51,176 nucleotides of DNA from contig SVJO01000007.1 in assembly GCA_015068935.1 (NCBI GenBank), forward strand, positions 1 to 51,176, in the 5' to 3' direction. This DNA is from Oscillospiraceae bacterium (GTDB lineage: Bacteria; Bacillota; Clostridia; UBA1381; UBA9506). Each line of letters begins with the position of its first letter. Position 1 is the stretch's first letter. The position numbers and the translations under genes were made by a program. Shown here in pieces: positions 1 through 7,585 of the stretch. The notes under the pieces are model-generated. The model saw only the letters and a program-made list of their open reading frames with translations. It did not search any database and had not been told where the DNA came from.

Positions 1-754
1 GCTCTACTCCGTCTTTATCGCCAAGTTCTTCCTCTATAACCTTCATCTGTTCTCGAAGAAAATATTCTTTTTGGTTTTTATCTATATTCTTCTTAACTTT
101 CTGATTTATAACTTTATCAAATTCTAATATTTCTGTTTCTCTTATAAGAATTGAAATAAGCATTTCCATACGTTCTTCTAAGCATACACAGTTTAAAAGT
201 TCTTGCTTATCCTGGATTTTAAGCTGAAGATTAGCTGCAACTGAATCCGTAAATTCTGAAAAGTTTTTCATGTTTTCAAGAGGCAAAATCATGTCAGGAT
301 TAACCCTTTGATTATTCTCAGAATATTTTTGAAATTCTGCCACAATTCTTCTTTGTAGCGCTTCATATTTTATATCATCGTCATCTTCGTCATCACAGCT
401 GAGTTCTGATACAATCGCACGCAAATATGGCTTTTCCTCCTGCATTTCTATAATCTGCGCTCTGGAAATACCTTCAATCAATACTCTGACTAACCCGTTC
501 GGAAGTTTTACAACCTGCTTAACACGGCATATTGTACCAACAGACTCTAAATCCTTAAATTTCGGCTCTTCAATTCTTATATCTTTTTGCATGGACAAAA
601 ACACAATCTGTCCATTTGCCATAGCAGTCTCTAAGGCGGCTATCGATTTTTCTCTTATCATATCAAAATGCATAAGAGTATTTGGAAATACAACAAGACC
701 TCTGGCTGCCACAGTCGGCAGACACATCGTCTTTTTCATGACTAAATTATTCAT
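1..754 (-). CDS. lon: ATP-dependent protease Lon, N-terminal part (cut by window edge)
   Basis: This is the N-terminal 251 residues of Lon, an ATP-dependent cytosolic serine protease that degrades misfolded and regulatory proteins. The visible part is the Lon substrate-binding (LAN/PUA-like) domain: it starts MNNLVMKKTMCLPTVAARGL, has the LPTVAARGLVVFPNTLMHF opening typical of the family, and runs into the helical region ending in KNQKEYFLREQMKVIEEELG, a strongly conserved Lon motif. The AAA+ and protease domains lie beyond base 1. The start at 754 is set by a GGAGGAG ribosome binding site a few bases upstream. A promoter at 790-818 places transcription about 30 bases before the start. No CIRCE-type repeat is seen. 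Identity is secure from the motifs; activity cannot be judged from this part. Confidence 0.93.
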   Translation of the reverse strand, partial: MNNLVMKKTMCLPTVAARGLVVFPNTLMHFDMIREKSIAALETAMANGQIVFLSMQKDIRIEEPKFKDLESVGTICRVKQVVKLPNGLVRVLIEGISRAQIIEMQEEKPYLRAIVSELSCDDEDDDDIKYEALQRRIVAEFQKYSENNQRVNPDMILPLENMKNFSEFTDSVAANLQLKIQDKQELLNCVCLEERMEMLISILIRETEILEFDKVINQKVKKNIDKNQKEYFLREQMKVIEEELGDKDGVE

Positions 755-789
755 TTACTCCTCCGCTTTGTGTTTTCATAATCTTTATT

Positions 790-818
790 ATTATATCAAA
801 ACACACAAAATAATCCAA
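790..818 (-). promoter_or_regulatory. Predicted sigma-A promoter of lon
   Basis: On the minus strand TTGGAT (813-818) and TATAAT (790-795) are 17 bases apart, with a TG one base upstream of the -10 (extended -10). It sits in the 87-base gap between scfB and lon, so lon can be transcribed independently of the SCIFF operon. No clear intrinsic terminator after scfB is seen in this gap. Confidence 0.6.
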
Positions 819-841
819 TCTTTTAACTTTTTTGTTTATAT

Positions 842-2227
842 TTACTCATTATTCCCTTCCATTTCAGCTTGTTTTACTGCACAATAAAGTGCACACTCTA
901 CTCGTTTTCTCTGGAGTTTGCATGTAAGCTCTAAGGGAGAATTTATATCACCGTTATATATATATGCGTTAGCAGGGCACGAGCCGCTGCAATAGAATTT
1001 TGCAAAGCAATCCTTACATGACGGCTTTGTGTATATGTTGGACTTTTCAAACATTGTTTTAATATCATTGTCAAGTCCTTCTTCTTTGACATTACCCATT
1101 TTCATTTCGTCCATGCCCACAAACTGATGGCACGGATAAATGTCCCCGTTTGGTGCAACAGCAACATATTCATGTCCCGCACCGCAGCCCGATAATCTTT
1201 TAACAACACAGGGGCCTCCGTCTAAGTCAATCATAAAGTGGAAAAAGTTAAATCCCTTTCCCTCTTTTTTCCTCTTTATATATAAAACGGCAAGGTCTTC
1301 ATACTCTTTATTTATTCTTTCGATGTCTTCATCTAAAAGTGCATAGGGCATCTTTTTATCTGCCACAACAGGCTCAACAGAAATCTGTTTAAAACCGAGG
1401 TCTGCAAGGTGGAGAACATCCTTTGCAAAATCAAGGTTATAGCTTGTAAATGTTCCGCGAACATAATAATTATCCTGATTTCTTGATTCTGCCATATCTA
1501 TAAATTTGTCGCAGATTTTATCATAGCTTCCGCTTCCGTCAACACGTTTTCTTACTTTATCATTAATTTCTTTTCTGCCATCTAAACTCAAAACGATATT
1601 GACCATGTTTTCATTTATATATTTCTTCTTTTCTTCATCAAGCAGCAAACCGTTAGTTGTTATTGTAAATCTGAAATTCTTTCCTGCATCCTTTTCGACT
1701 TTTCTTGCATACTCTACAATCTCTTTAACAACATCAAAATTGATAAGCGGCTCACCGCCAAAGAAATCTATTTCAATATTTTTTCTTGCCCCTGAATTTT
1801 TAATAACATAATCAATAGCTGCTTTTCCGACTTCAGCACTCATCACTGAGCGCTCACCGCCGTATGCCCCTGTATCTGCAAAGCAGTATTCACATCTTAA
1901 ATTGCAGTCATGCGTTATGTGAAGACACATCGCCTTGACGACAGATTTTTTATTCCAGTTTGCAGCAATATCAGCATATGAATCTTGTGAAAAAAGCATG
2001 TCCTCTTTATACAACTGTTTAATATCCTCATATGCTTCACAAAGTGCCTCCAGGCTAAATTTTTCGCCCAGTTCATCTTTTATGTATTCGGGAAGAGTCT
2101 CACTTTTGGGGGGATTATCTCCCATAACTTTAAGCATCTCAGCCGCAGTATCATCAGTAGTATGCACAGCGCCGCTATAAACATCCAAAACAATATTTGT
2201 ATCATCTATTTTAAAAACGTGTACCAT
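842..2227 (-). CDS. scfB: SCIFF peptide maturase, radical SAM/SPASM enzyme
   Basis: This radical SAM enzyme forms thioether crosslinks (Cys sulfur to an alpha carbon) in the SCIFF precursor encoded just upstream, giving a sactipeptide-type product. The 461-residue protein has a peptide-recognition (RRE-like) N-terminus, the CxxxCxxC radical SAM cluster motif at about residues 108-115 (CLHITHDCNLRCEYC), the FFGGEPL motif, and a Cys-rich SPASM region from about residue 340 (CGAGHEYVAVAPNGDIYPCH, then CKDCFAKFYCSGSCPANAY). I place the start at 2227 (MVHVFKIDD), preceded by AGGAAGGA, rather than at the ATG seven codons upstream. Length and motifs match the TIGR03974-type maturase. It is last in the yajC - TIGR04086 - scfA - scfB operon, a conserved Clostridia arrangement. 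The product's function is not known in general. Confidence 0.94.
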   Translation of the reverse strand: MVHVFKIDDTNIVLDVYSGAVHTTDDTAAEMLKVMGDNPPKSETLPEYIKDELGEKFSLEALCEAYEDIKQLYKEDMLFSQDSYADIAANWNKKSVVKAMCLHITHDCNLRCEYCFADTGAYGGERSVMSAEVGKAAIDYVIKNSGARKNIEIDFFGGEPLINFDVVKEIVEYARKVEKDAGKNFRFTITTNGLLLDEEKKKYINENMVNIVLSLDGRKEINDKVRKRVDGSGSYDKICDKFIDMAESRNQDNYYVRGTFTSYNLDFAKDVLHLADLGFKQISVEPVVADKKMPYALLDEDIERINKEYEDLAVLYIKRKKEGKGFNFFHFMIDLDGGPCVVKRLSGCGAGHEYVAVAPNGDIYPCHQFVGMDEMKMGNVKEEGLDNDIKTMFEKSNIYTKPSCKDCFAKFYCSGSCPANAYIYNGDINSPLELTCKLQRKRVECALYCAVKQAEMEGNNE

Positions 2228-2320
2228 TTCTTTCCTTCCTGTTCTCAAAAGCTCCCTTGCACAAAAGTTTTACAAAAAGCTTTTTATAGCAATAAGCAAA
2301 TTTCTCTAATATGATAAAAA

Positions 2321-2412
2321 CGCAACAAAGCAGACGTCTATCCATCGGAGAGGCGAACTGATTGCGGTTTAAAAAGTTAGACTCTCCGATAGCTAAACGC
2401 TGCATTGTTGCG
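2321..2412. repeat. Long imperfect inverted repeat between scfA and scfB
   Basis: The arms 2321-2352 and 2382-2412 can pair over about 31 bases: an outer 13-base block (CGCAACAAAGCAG against CTGCATTGTTGCG, one mismatch) and an inner block ending in a perfect CGGAGAG/CTCTCCG, with a 29-base loop. It fills most of the 211-base gap between precursor and maturase genes. In the minus-strand transcript it would be a strong stem. It lacks a terminal U-run, so it is more likely an mRNA-stability or ratio-setting stem, or a MITE-like repeat, than a full terminator. Confidence 0.6.
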
Positions 2413-2438
2413 ATTCATGTTTTCACGAAAGCACGTTT

Positions 2439-2579
2439 TTATGCTCTTTCACACTTCTGGTTTGCAACTGTGCAAGATGTTTTGCAAGCTGACTGACATG
2501 ATGTCTGACATTCACCGCAACCGCCTGTTTTTGCTGTCTGTTTCAATGTTTTTTTGTTTAAAGTTTTAATGTGTTTCAT
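2439..2579 (-). CDS. scfA: SCIFF ranthipeptide/sactipeptide precursor (six Cys in 45 residues)
   Basis: This is a 46-residue ribosomal peptide precursor, the substrate of the neighbouring radical SAM maturase. It starts MKHIKTLNKKTLKQTAKTGG, the highly conserved SCIFF leader, followed by a core with six cysteines at residues 21, 24, 28, 32, 36 and 43, interleaved with Thr/Ser/Gln acceptor residues. The start at 2579 has a GGAGAG ribosome binding site about nine bases upstream. The TIGR04086 gene lies 42 bases upstream and scfB 211 bases downstream on the same strand. The SCIFF family (TIGR03973) is nearly universal in Clostridia; its biological role has been linked to cell signalling or redox but is not settled. 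The ORF is short but sequence, cysteine count and context agree fully. Confidence 0.96.
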   Translation of the reverse strand: MKHIKTLNKKTLKQTAKTGGCGECQTSCQSACKTSCTVANQKCERA

Positions 2580-2621
2580 TTTATCCACTCTCCATTTAAT
2601 TATTTATCACAAGGCTAAAGC

Positions 2622-3041
2622 CTATCGTTTTCTCTTTCCTCCCGAGTTAATTCCGATTATTCCCCCGAGAGCCCCGACCACTATGCCAATAGCAAAAAGC
2701 ACGGCAGTGTGGGCAGTAAAATCAATTCTTTCACTCAGCAAAGAAGCTATTATATAAAGAACCGCTATATATACCCCGCCGCAAAGAGCACCGTTTAAAT
2801 ATCCACGGCTTAGAGCTTTCTTTGCTGATGCTATACTTCCCAAAGCAATACTTATCACAGCACTTGCAAGCGATACTACAGGAATTACATTCTCGCTTAC
2901 CCCTGTATATGTAATGATGAGCGACGCGGCTGTGAGCAAAATCAGGGTGACGGCAAATGAAATTATAATCCCCTTAGTCAGCCCGCCAAAACCTGAATCC
3001 CAAAAACCGTAAGTCTGCATCTTCTTATCTTCGTTATACAT
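2622..3041 (-). CDS. TIGR04086 family membrane protein
   Basis: This is a 139-residue integral membrane protein of unknown function. After a short polar N-terminus it has four hydrophobic segments (about residues 22-45, 52-70, 83-103 and 110-132), rich in Gly/Ala, and ends in a basic GGKRKR tail. Such proteins are regularly encoded between yajC and the SCIFF precursor in Clostridia, and the same order is seen here. The start at 3041 has an AGGAGG site eight bases upstream; part of that site lies in a 13-bp inverted repeat that could mask it (see 3051-3094). The conserved linkage suggests a role tied to the SCIFF product or its export, but this is only inference. Confidence 0.85.
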   Translation of the reverse strand: MYNEDKKMQTYGFWDSGFGGLTKGIIISFAVTLILLTAASLIITYTGVSENVIPVVSLASAVISIALGSIASAKKALSRGYLNGALCGGVYIAVLYIIASLLSERIDFTAHTAVLFAIGIVVGALGGIIGINSGGKRKR

Positions 3042-3050
3042 AAATTTTAC

Positions 3051-3094
3051 CTCCTGAATTGAAAAGCGTTAATATAACCTATTCAATTCAGGAG
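3051..3094 (-). promoter_or_regulatory. Perfect 13-bp inverted repeat that can mask the TIGR04086 ribosome binding site
   Basis: CTCCTGAATTGAA (3051-3063) is exactly complementary to TTCAATTCAGGAG (3082-3094), with an 18-base loop. In the minus-strand mRNA, the 5' arm begins CTCCTG, a perfect anti-Shine-Dalgarno, and the 3' arm contains the CAGGAG of the Shine-Dalgarno of the downstream gene. It starts 12 bases after the yajC stop codon, so ribosomes ending yajC translation could open it. No U-run follows, so it is not a classical terminator. Confidence 0.6.
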
Positions 3095-3105
3095 TAATTT
3101 ATGAA

Positions 3106-3438
3106 TTATTCGTCGTCTGATACTTTTTTCTCTACAGACTTGATAGCCCAACGCTCAATCGTAATCTGATGAGGCTCTTGTTTAGGACCTGTTTCAAACA
3201 TAACCTTTTCATCCTTAATTTTTGTGATTGTGCCAACCATTCCGCCGATAGTAGTGATTTTGTCCCCTACTTTTATTGCAGAAAGCATATTCTGAGTCTC
3301 TTTCTCTTTCTTTCTCTGAGGTCTGATTAAAAGAAAATAGAATATTGCAATAATTACAATAAACGGCAGGAACTGCATAACTAAAGCGAGCCACTCAGGC
3401 TGAGCCACTGCTTCAGGAGCTGTTGTTGCTGGATTCAT
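3106..3438 (-). CDS. yajC: Preprotein translocase subunit YajC
   Basis: YajC is the small single-span membrane partner of SecDF in the Sec translocase. The 110-residue protein has one hydrophobic segment (about residues 18-41) followed directly by the family signature YFLLIRPQRKKEKETQNML and the cytosolic domain with VGDKITTIGGMVGTI. Length fits the family. The start at 3438 has a GGAGGTG site, and a strong promoter lies at 3526-3554. It is the first gene of the yajC - TIGR04086 - scfA - scfB operon. No tgt/queA or secDF is in the window. Confidence 0.95.
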   Translation of the reverse strand: MNPATTAPEAVAQPEWLALVMQFLPFIVIIAIFYFLLIRPQRKKEKETQNMLSAIKVGDKITTIGGMVGTITKIKDEKVMFETGPKQEPHQITIERWAIKSVEKKVSDDE

Positions 3439-3525
3439 GTGTTTTACACCTCCGAATAAATTGTCATGGTGCAGTTTAGAGTGCTACAATATGCAACACA
3501 AACTACAGCACATTTTATACCATAT

Positions 3526-3554
3526 ATTATAACCTCAAAAGCAGATTTTGGCAA
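3526..3554 (-). promoter_or_regulatory. Predicted sigma-A promoter of the yajC-SCIFF operon
   Basis: On the minus strand TTGCCA (3549-3554) and TATAAT (3526-3531) are separated by exactly 17 bases. It lies 28 bases past the stop of the truncated MocR gene, so the yajC operon has its own promoter although mocR points the same way. The predicted 5' untranslated region is about 80 bases. Confidence 0.65.
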
Positions 3555-3581
3555 TAGTTTTTTTGAAAGTTCATCAAATTG

Positions 3582-4679
3582 TTATAAATTCTTTAATTCC
3601 TTCCTCCTCTTTCTCCTGACTCTGTTTATATGCCGCTCAAAATCCCCGCTTGAAATCAGTTCAGCTAAAACGTATTGCTCAAACGTGGGCACAGAGCATG
3701 AGTAAAATCCAAGCCTTTCATTATATTGCCCGAGCAAACGTTTCGGCAACACCATATAGCCTACTCTCAGGGAAGATGAAATTGTTTTTGAAAATGTATT
3801 TAAATAAATAACATTTTCTCTCCCTGAAATCGAGAAAAGTGTTTCCTCTGCTTTATGCGAAAGGGAAAACTCTGACTCAAAGTCGTCTTCTACTATGTAA
3901 CGGTCTGTTTTATCTGCCCATCTTATATATTCATGTCTTTTAGATGCCGTTGCCGTAACACCGCTCGGAAAGCTCCTATACGGAGTGATGTGAAGAATTT
4001 CTGCTGATGTTTTTAAAAGCTCCTGAGAATCAATTCCGTCAGGTCCAAGTGAAAGCATCTCGCATCTCACTCCCGATGATAAGTAAACCTGCCTTATCTT
4101 TTCATATGACGGCGATTCAAGACCATAAATTCGCTCTCTTCCCAAAAGCTCGACAATAAGTCCGTAAAGATATTCTGCTCCTGAACCTATTACAATCTGC
4201 TCAGGAGTCGATTTTATTCCTCTGTTCCTTTCCAGATACTCAGAAATGGCAACACAAAGTTTCTGGCATCCCATATTAGGTGCTCTTTCCATAATAGCCT
4301 CACCGTAATCTGTTAAAACCTTCCTCATTGTCTTTGCAAGTACCGAAAATGAAATATCTCCCGAGCGGTCTCCCGATGCCGATACGTCATAATCAAAGAA
4401 AACACCAGAATTTTTTGTTGCAGCGGCAAAAAAATCATCGGTCCTCAGTGCCACAAAGTAACCGCTTCTTTCTTTTGCCTCGACATATCCTTCGTCGCAC
4501 AAAAGGGCGTAAGCATGCTCCACGGTCACAGTGCTTATTCCCACCTCATCAGCAACAAGCCTCTTTGACGGAAGCTTCTTCCCAAAATGGTATATCCCCT
4601 CTACTATATCTTCCCTGACCTGTTCGTATAGCTGAATGTACGCCGGTTTTCTGATTTTTTTATCAATAAAATATTTCAT
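3582..4679 (-). CDS. MocR-type GntR/aminotransferase-fold regulator, C-terminally truncated
   Basis: MocR regulators join a GntR-type winged helix DNA-binding domain to a fold-type I aminotransferase domain that binds PLP and senses metabolites (for example in B6 or GABA use). Here residues 1-75 form the winged helix (IQLYEQVREDIVEGIYHFGK, then KLPSKRLVADEVGISTVTVE) and the rest the aminotransferase fold, with VEDDFESEF and the PLP lysine at about 298 in NTFSKTISSSLRVGY. The protein ends at 365 residues, just after the HINRVRRKRR helix; the family usually runs to about 450-480, so the small C-terminal domain is missing. No continuation in another frame is evident before yajC. A promoter lies at 4730-4758. 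It may be a decaying gene or a working short form; substrate unknown. Confidence 0.8.
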   Translation of the reverse strand: MKYFIDKKIRKPAYIQLYEQVREDIVEGIYHFGKKLPSKRLVADEVGISTVTVEHAYALLCDEGYVEAKERSGYFVALRTDDFFAAATKNSGVFFDYDVSASGDRSGDISFSVLAKTMRKVLTDYGEAIMERAPNMGCQKLCVAISEYLERNRGIKSTPEQIVIGSGAEYLYGLIVELLGRERIYGLESPSYEKIRQVYLSSGVRCEMLSLGPDGIDSQELLKTSAEILHITPYRSFPSGVTATASKRHEYIRWADKTDRYIVEDDFESEFSLSHKAEETLFSISGRENVIYLNTFSKTISSSLRVGYMVLPKRLLGQYNERLGFYSCSVPTFEQYVLAELISSGDFERHINRVRRKRRKELKNL

Positions 4680-4729
4680 CTGATATTATAAAACTCCTAT
4701 TAATTAATATGTTTTGCATCATCAGACTT

Positions 4730-4758
4730 ATTATACACCATATTACCCTTATATGCAA
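4730..4758 (-). promoter_or_regulatory. Predicted promoter of the MocR-type gene
   Basis: Minus-strand TTGCAT (4753-4758) and TATAAT (4730-4735) are 17 bases apart, about 50 bases upstream of the start codon at 4679. It follows directly on the terminator of the ClC gene. Confidence 0.5.
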
Positions 4759-4786
4759 GAAAAAGCGTACTGAAAATCAGCACGCT
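4759..4786 (-). terminator. Intrinsic terminator after the ClC-type channel gene
   Basis: Arms 4764-4773 and 4777-4786 pair over ten bases with one G-U, loop of three, followed on the minus strand by a run of five T. It lies 14 bases after the stop of the ClC gene. Confidence 0.7.
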
Positions 4787-4799
4787 CAAAAATATTTAT

Positions 4800-6056
4800 T
4801 TATATTGTTTCTTCATCTGTAAATCTGTCTTCAATCTTAGAATATATAATTCTCTGTTCCTTATACAGACTGAATCTTCCTGACATCATGTAGCTGATAC
4901 TGGAAGCAAGAGCAAACATTAAAATACTGTCTGCACCGAAAACCTCAAGCGCAAGAATTATAGAAGCAATAGGGCAGTTTACCACACCGCAAAAAACTGC
5001 GACAAAACCAATGGCGGCGGCAAAGCCAGGGTCCATCCCCAAAATAGCGCCTGCTAAACAACCAAAGGTTGAACCTACAAAAAACGCAGGAACAATCTCT
5101 CCGCCCTTAAACCCTGCGGAAATGGTAATTGCTGTGAATATTATTTTTATCATAAAAGCCTCAGGTCTTGCAAGGCCACAGATAGCATCTCCTATAATGT
5201 CCATTCCTGCACCGTTATAGTCATATCCGCCTGAAAGAAGGGTCAACCCTATAATCAGAACACCTCCGATTGCACCACGCAAATAACTATTTGGAATAAG
5301 CTTACTCATATAGTGCTCACATTTTTTTATCGCTACACAAAATAATATACTTACAAGACCGCACAAGAGCGATAAAATCATAACTTTTACAAACATTGCA
5401 GAAGAAAGTGGGAAATTTTGCACCAAATCAAAATGAACAGGGTGCAAACCGAAAAGGATTGCTAACTGCGAGCTGACAATTGCCGCAATCATACAGGGAA
5501 CAAGCCCTGAATAATATTTAACACCAACACTTACAACTTCCAATGCAAATATAGCCGCCGTCAGAGGTGTGCCAAAAAGGGCTGCAAACACTGCGCTCAT
5601 ACCCGTCATCACGACAATATGCAAATCCTTTTTATTAAGCCTTAATATTTTTCCCAAGTTATAACCAATACTTCCTCCGAGCTGAAGTGCAGCTCCCTCT
5701 CTTCCTGCCGAGCCTCCCACAAGGTGGGTTATAACTGTACTTACAAAAATAAGAGGTGCTATAACAAACGGAACATTACTTTCCGTTTTAACAGCCTTCA
5801 GAATTCGGTTTGTGTCAAGTGCCCCTAACCTTTTTAAGCACGCATATAAGCCTGCAATTAAAAGACCTCCTAAAGGAAGCAGGTATATTACCCACGTGTT
5901 TTCTGTCCTGTACTCTGTGACGATGTCAATGGCAATATGAAATAAACTTCCTGCTACACCGCCTGCTATGCCTACAATTAAAGCAATAAATACCCATTTT
6001 AAAAATGCTTTTATATATTCAATTGGTGCTTTTAAATCTACTTTTATAGTTTGCAT
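4800..6056 (-). CDS. ClC-type anion channel/antiporter
   Basis: This is an inner-membrane ClC-family protein that moves anions, often in exchange for protons. The 418-residue chain is highly hydrophobic throughout and carries the conserved helix-N-terminus motifs: GSAGREGAALQLGGSIG around residues 116-132, with the gating glutamate at about 120, and GGEIVPAFFVGSTFG around residue 318. The length is that of a minimal bacterial ClC without CBS domains. The variant motifs (GREGAA rather than GKEGP) mean that it could be a divergent subfamily, possibly one of the fluoride-exporting type, but I see no fluoride riboswitch upstream and cannot assign the ion. The start at 6056 has GGGAG. A terminator separates it from the antiporter gene upstream. 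Confidence 0.88.
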   Translation of the reverse strand: MQTIKVDLKAPIEYIKAFLKWVFIALIVGIAGGVAGSLFHIAIDIVTEYRTENTWVIYLLPLGGLLIAGLYACLKRLGALDTNRILKAVKTESNVPFVIAPLIFVSTVITHLVGGSAGREGAALQLGGSIGYNLGKILRLNKKDLHIVVMTGMSAVFAALFGTPLTAAIFALEVVSVGVKYYSGLVPCMIAAIVSSQLAILFGLHPVHFDLVQNFPLSSAMFVKVMILSLLCGLVSILFCVAIKKCEHYMSKLIPNSYLRGAIGGVLIIGLTLLSGGYDYNGAGMDIIGDAICGLARPEAFMIKIIFTAITISAGFKGGEIVPAFFVGSTFGCLAGAILGMDPGFAAAIGFVAVFCGVVNCPIASIILALEVFGADSILMFALASSISYMMSGRFSLYKEQRIIYSKIEDRFTDEETI

Positions 6057-6072
6057 AAATTATTTACTCCCT

Positions 6073-6108
6073 ATTAAAAATCCGACCGTCAAAGGTCGGA
6101 TTTTTAAT
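6073..6108 (-). terminator. Intrinsic terminator between the antiporter and ClC genes
   Basis: A perfect 15-base inverted repeat (6073-6087 and 6094-6108, GC core TCCGACC/GGTCGGA, 6-base loop) with A/T flanks works on either strand. It sits five bases after the antiporter stop and just before the ClC gene, so ClC transcription must come from read-through or from a promoter I cannot see in the 57-base gap. Confidence 0.75.
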
Positions 6109-6113
6109 ACAAT

Positions 6114-7415
6114 CTAATTTTCAGATTTATTCCTTACCTCTTCCAGTTTTGTCTGACGACGCATCTTAACGTCATCTGACATAGGCTTGATTTCTCCTGC
6201 AGCCTGAAGTGCAAGTTTAGTAAGAAGCGGACCTATAAGCTCATAAATAAGCACTGCAAATAATGTAATATTTCTTATCATCGGACCATCTCCCGGGAGA
6301 GCGGTTGCTGCTATTGCGCACATTCCAAGCGCGACACCCGCCTGCGGAAGAAGAGTAATTCCAAGATATTTACAAATCTGCGGCTCGCATCCTACAGCCT
6401 TTGAACTGATAAACGTTCCAGTATATTTTCCGAGTGAGCGGAAAAGAATATAAACAACACCGATTACAACAATTGCCCAATCTGCAAACACACTGAGTTC
6501 CAACTCTGCACCGCTGATAACAAAGAAAAGCGCAAAAACAGGAGATGTCCATTTATCTGCAGCCCCCATCAAATCATCAGAAAGCGGACAGATATTACAG
6601 AATATTGTACCAAGCATCATACATACAAGAAGTGACGAAAATCCAATATGCACTAGACCCGCCTCAAATTTTATCATCGAAAGCGCAACAGTCGCCAGAA
6701 CAAAAGCAATCGTCATATTTAATCTGTTTGTGTTTGAGTTGAAAAGTTTTTCGAACTGTGTTAAAATCCAACCCATCAACGCACCTAATCCAAGTGAGCA
6801 AATGATTTCAACAATCGGATTTACTATAATCGAAACTATATCTACCTGGCCAGAGACAAGAGTTTTAGCTATACCGAAGGAAACGGCAAAAACAATTAAA
6901 CCTACGGCATCGTCTAAAGCTACAATGGGAAGTAACAGCTTTGTAAGCGGACCTTTTGCCTTAAACTGACGCACAACCATAAGTGTTGCAGCAGGCGCTG
7001 TCGCTGTTGCTATTGCACCCAGTGTAATAAGCTGCGGAACAGAAAGTTTATCAGGCATAATCAGATGTACAGCAAAAAGGGCAACATCGACAAAAAGTGT
7101 TGCAACCAGTGCCTGAACTATTCCTATAACAGTTGCCTGTTTGCCTGTCTTTTTAAGTTCGGAAAGTCTGAACTCACTGCCTATGGAAAATGCAATAAAG
7201 CCAAGGGCAACATCAGCAATTATTCCTAAAGCTTCAACTGCCTCCATTGACTCAAAACCAAGCCCGCCTATGCCGAGTTTTCCCAGACAATACGGTCCAA
7301 TCAACACTCCGGCAATAAGATAAGCCGTAACTGACGGTAATTTAAGCGGTTTAAAAAGTCTTGTCATTAAAAGCCCTGCAAGCAAAGCTATAGAAACTGA
7401 TAAAAGTGTACTCAT
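6114..7415 (-). CDS. Cation:proton antiporter, CPA2 (KefB/NapA) type
   Basis: This 433-residue membrane protein should exchange Na+ or K+ for H+ across the cytoplasmic membrane. It has 12-13 hydrophobic helices, the N-terminal family pattern LPSVTAYLIAGVLIGPYCLG, and the paired acidic motif LPIVALDDAVGLIVF near residue 168, typical of electrogenic CPA2 exchangers. There is no TrkA-N or RCK domain; the chain ends in a short polar tail. I set the start at 7415 (MSTLLSVS), which has GGGGGAG nine bases upstream, not at the ATG 19 codons further up. A strong promoter at 7555-7583 gives a leader of about 130 bases that carries a 13-bp hairpin. Confidence 0.88.
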   Translation of the reverse strand: MSTLLSVSIALLAGLLMTRLFKPLKLPSVTAYLIAGVLIGPYCLGKLGIGGLGFESMEAVEALGIIADVALGFIAFSIGSEFRLSELKKTGKQATVIGIVQALVATLFVDVALFAVHLIMPDKLSVPQLITLGAIATATAPAATLMVVRQFKAKGPLTKLLLPIVALDDAVGLIVFAVSFGIAKTLVSGQVDIVSIIVNPIVEIICSLGLGALMGWILTQFEKLFNSNTNRLNMTIAFVLATVALSMIKFEAGLVHIGFSSLLVCMMLGTIFCNICPLSDDLMGAADKWTSPVFALFFVISGAELELSVFADWAIVVIGVVYILFRSLGKYTGTFISSKAVGCEPQICKYLGITLLPQAGVALGMCAIAATALPGDGPMIRNITLFAVLIYELIGPLLTKLALQAAGEIKPMSDDVKMRRQTKLEEVRNKSEN

Positions 7416-7477
7416 GGTTTTCTCCCCCTGAATATTAATTTTAGTGCAAAATGGAACATATCCGTTTTGCAAACATT

Positions 7478-7507
7478 ATAAAAGACATGCAAAAGCATGT
7501 CTTTTAT
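7478..7507 (-). promoter_or_regulatory. Leader hairpin in front of the antiporter gene
   Basis: ATAAAAGACATGC (7478-7490) and its exact complement (7495-7507) form a 13-bp stem with a 4-base loop. It lies between the predicted antiporter promoter and its start codon. The descending arm is T-rich (TCTTTTATAATG on the minus strand), so it could end read-through from the DUF1015 gene or attenuate the antiporter transcript. Confidence 0.55.
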
Positions 7508-7554
7508 GGCATGTTCGAATTCGCAAATTAAATTTTATTTATAAAGTCTTAGTT

Positions 7555-7583
7555 ATACTAGCACAAAATATATTATTTGTCAA
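7555..7583 (-). promoter_or_regulatory. Predicted sigma-A promoter of the antiporter gene
   Basis: Minus-strand consensus TTGACA (7578-7583) with TAGTAT (7555-7560) at 17-base spacing, immediately after the stop codon of the DUF1015 gene at 7586. A TATAAC three bases further on is an alternative -10 at a poorer spacing. Confidence 0.6.
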
Positions 7584-7585
7584 TA

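Noticed and set aside
2211-2405. 64-codon minus-strand frame between scfA and scfB
   Set aside because: It lies on the inverted repeat, lacks a ribosome binding site and overlaps the scfB start.
3440-3581. Continuation of the MocR protein after its stop codon by read-through or frameshift
   Set aside because: About 45 further codons in frame do not resemble the missing domain and contain the yajC promoter.
6057-6113. Possible fluoride riboswitch before the ClC gene
   Set aside because: The gap is only 57 bases and is occupied by a plain terminator stem; none of the crcB-motif sequence is present.
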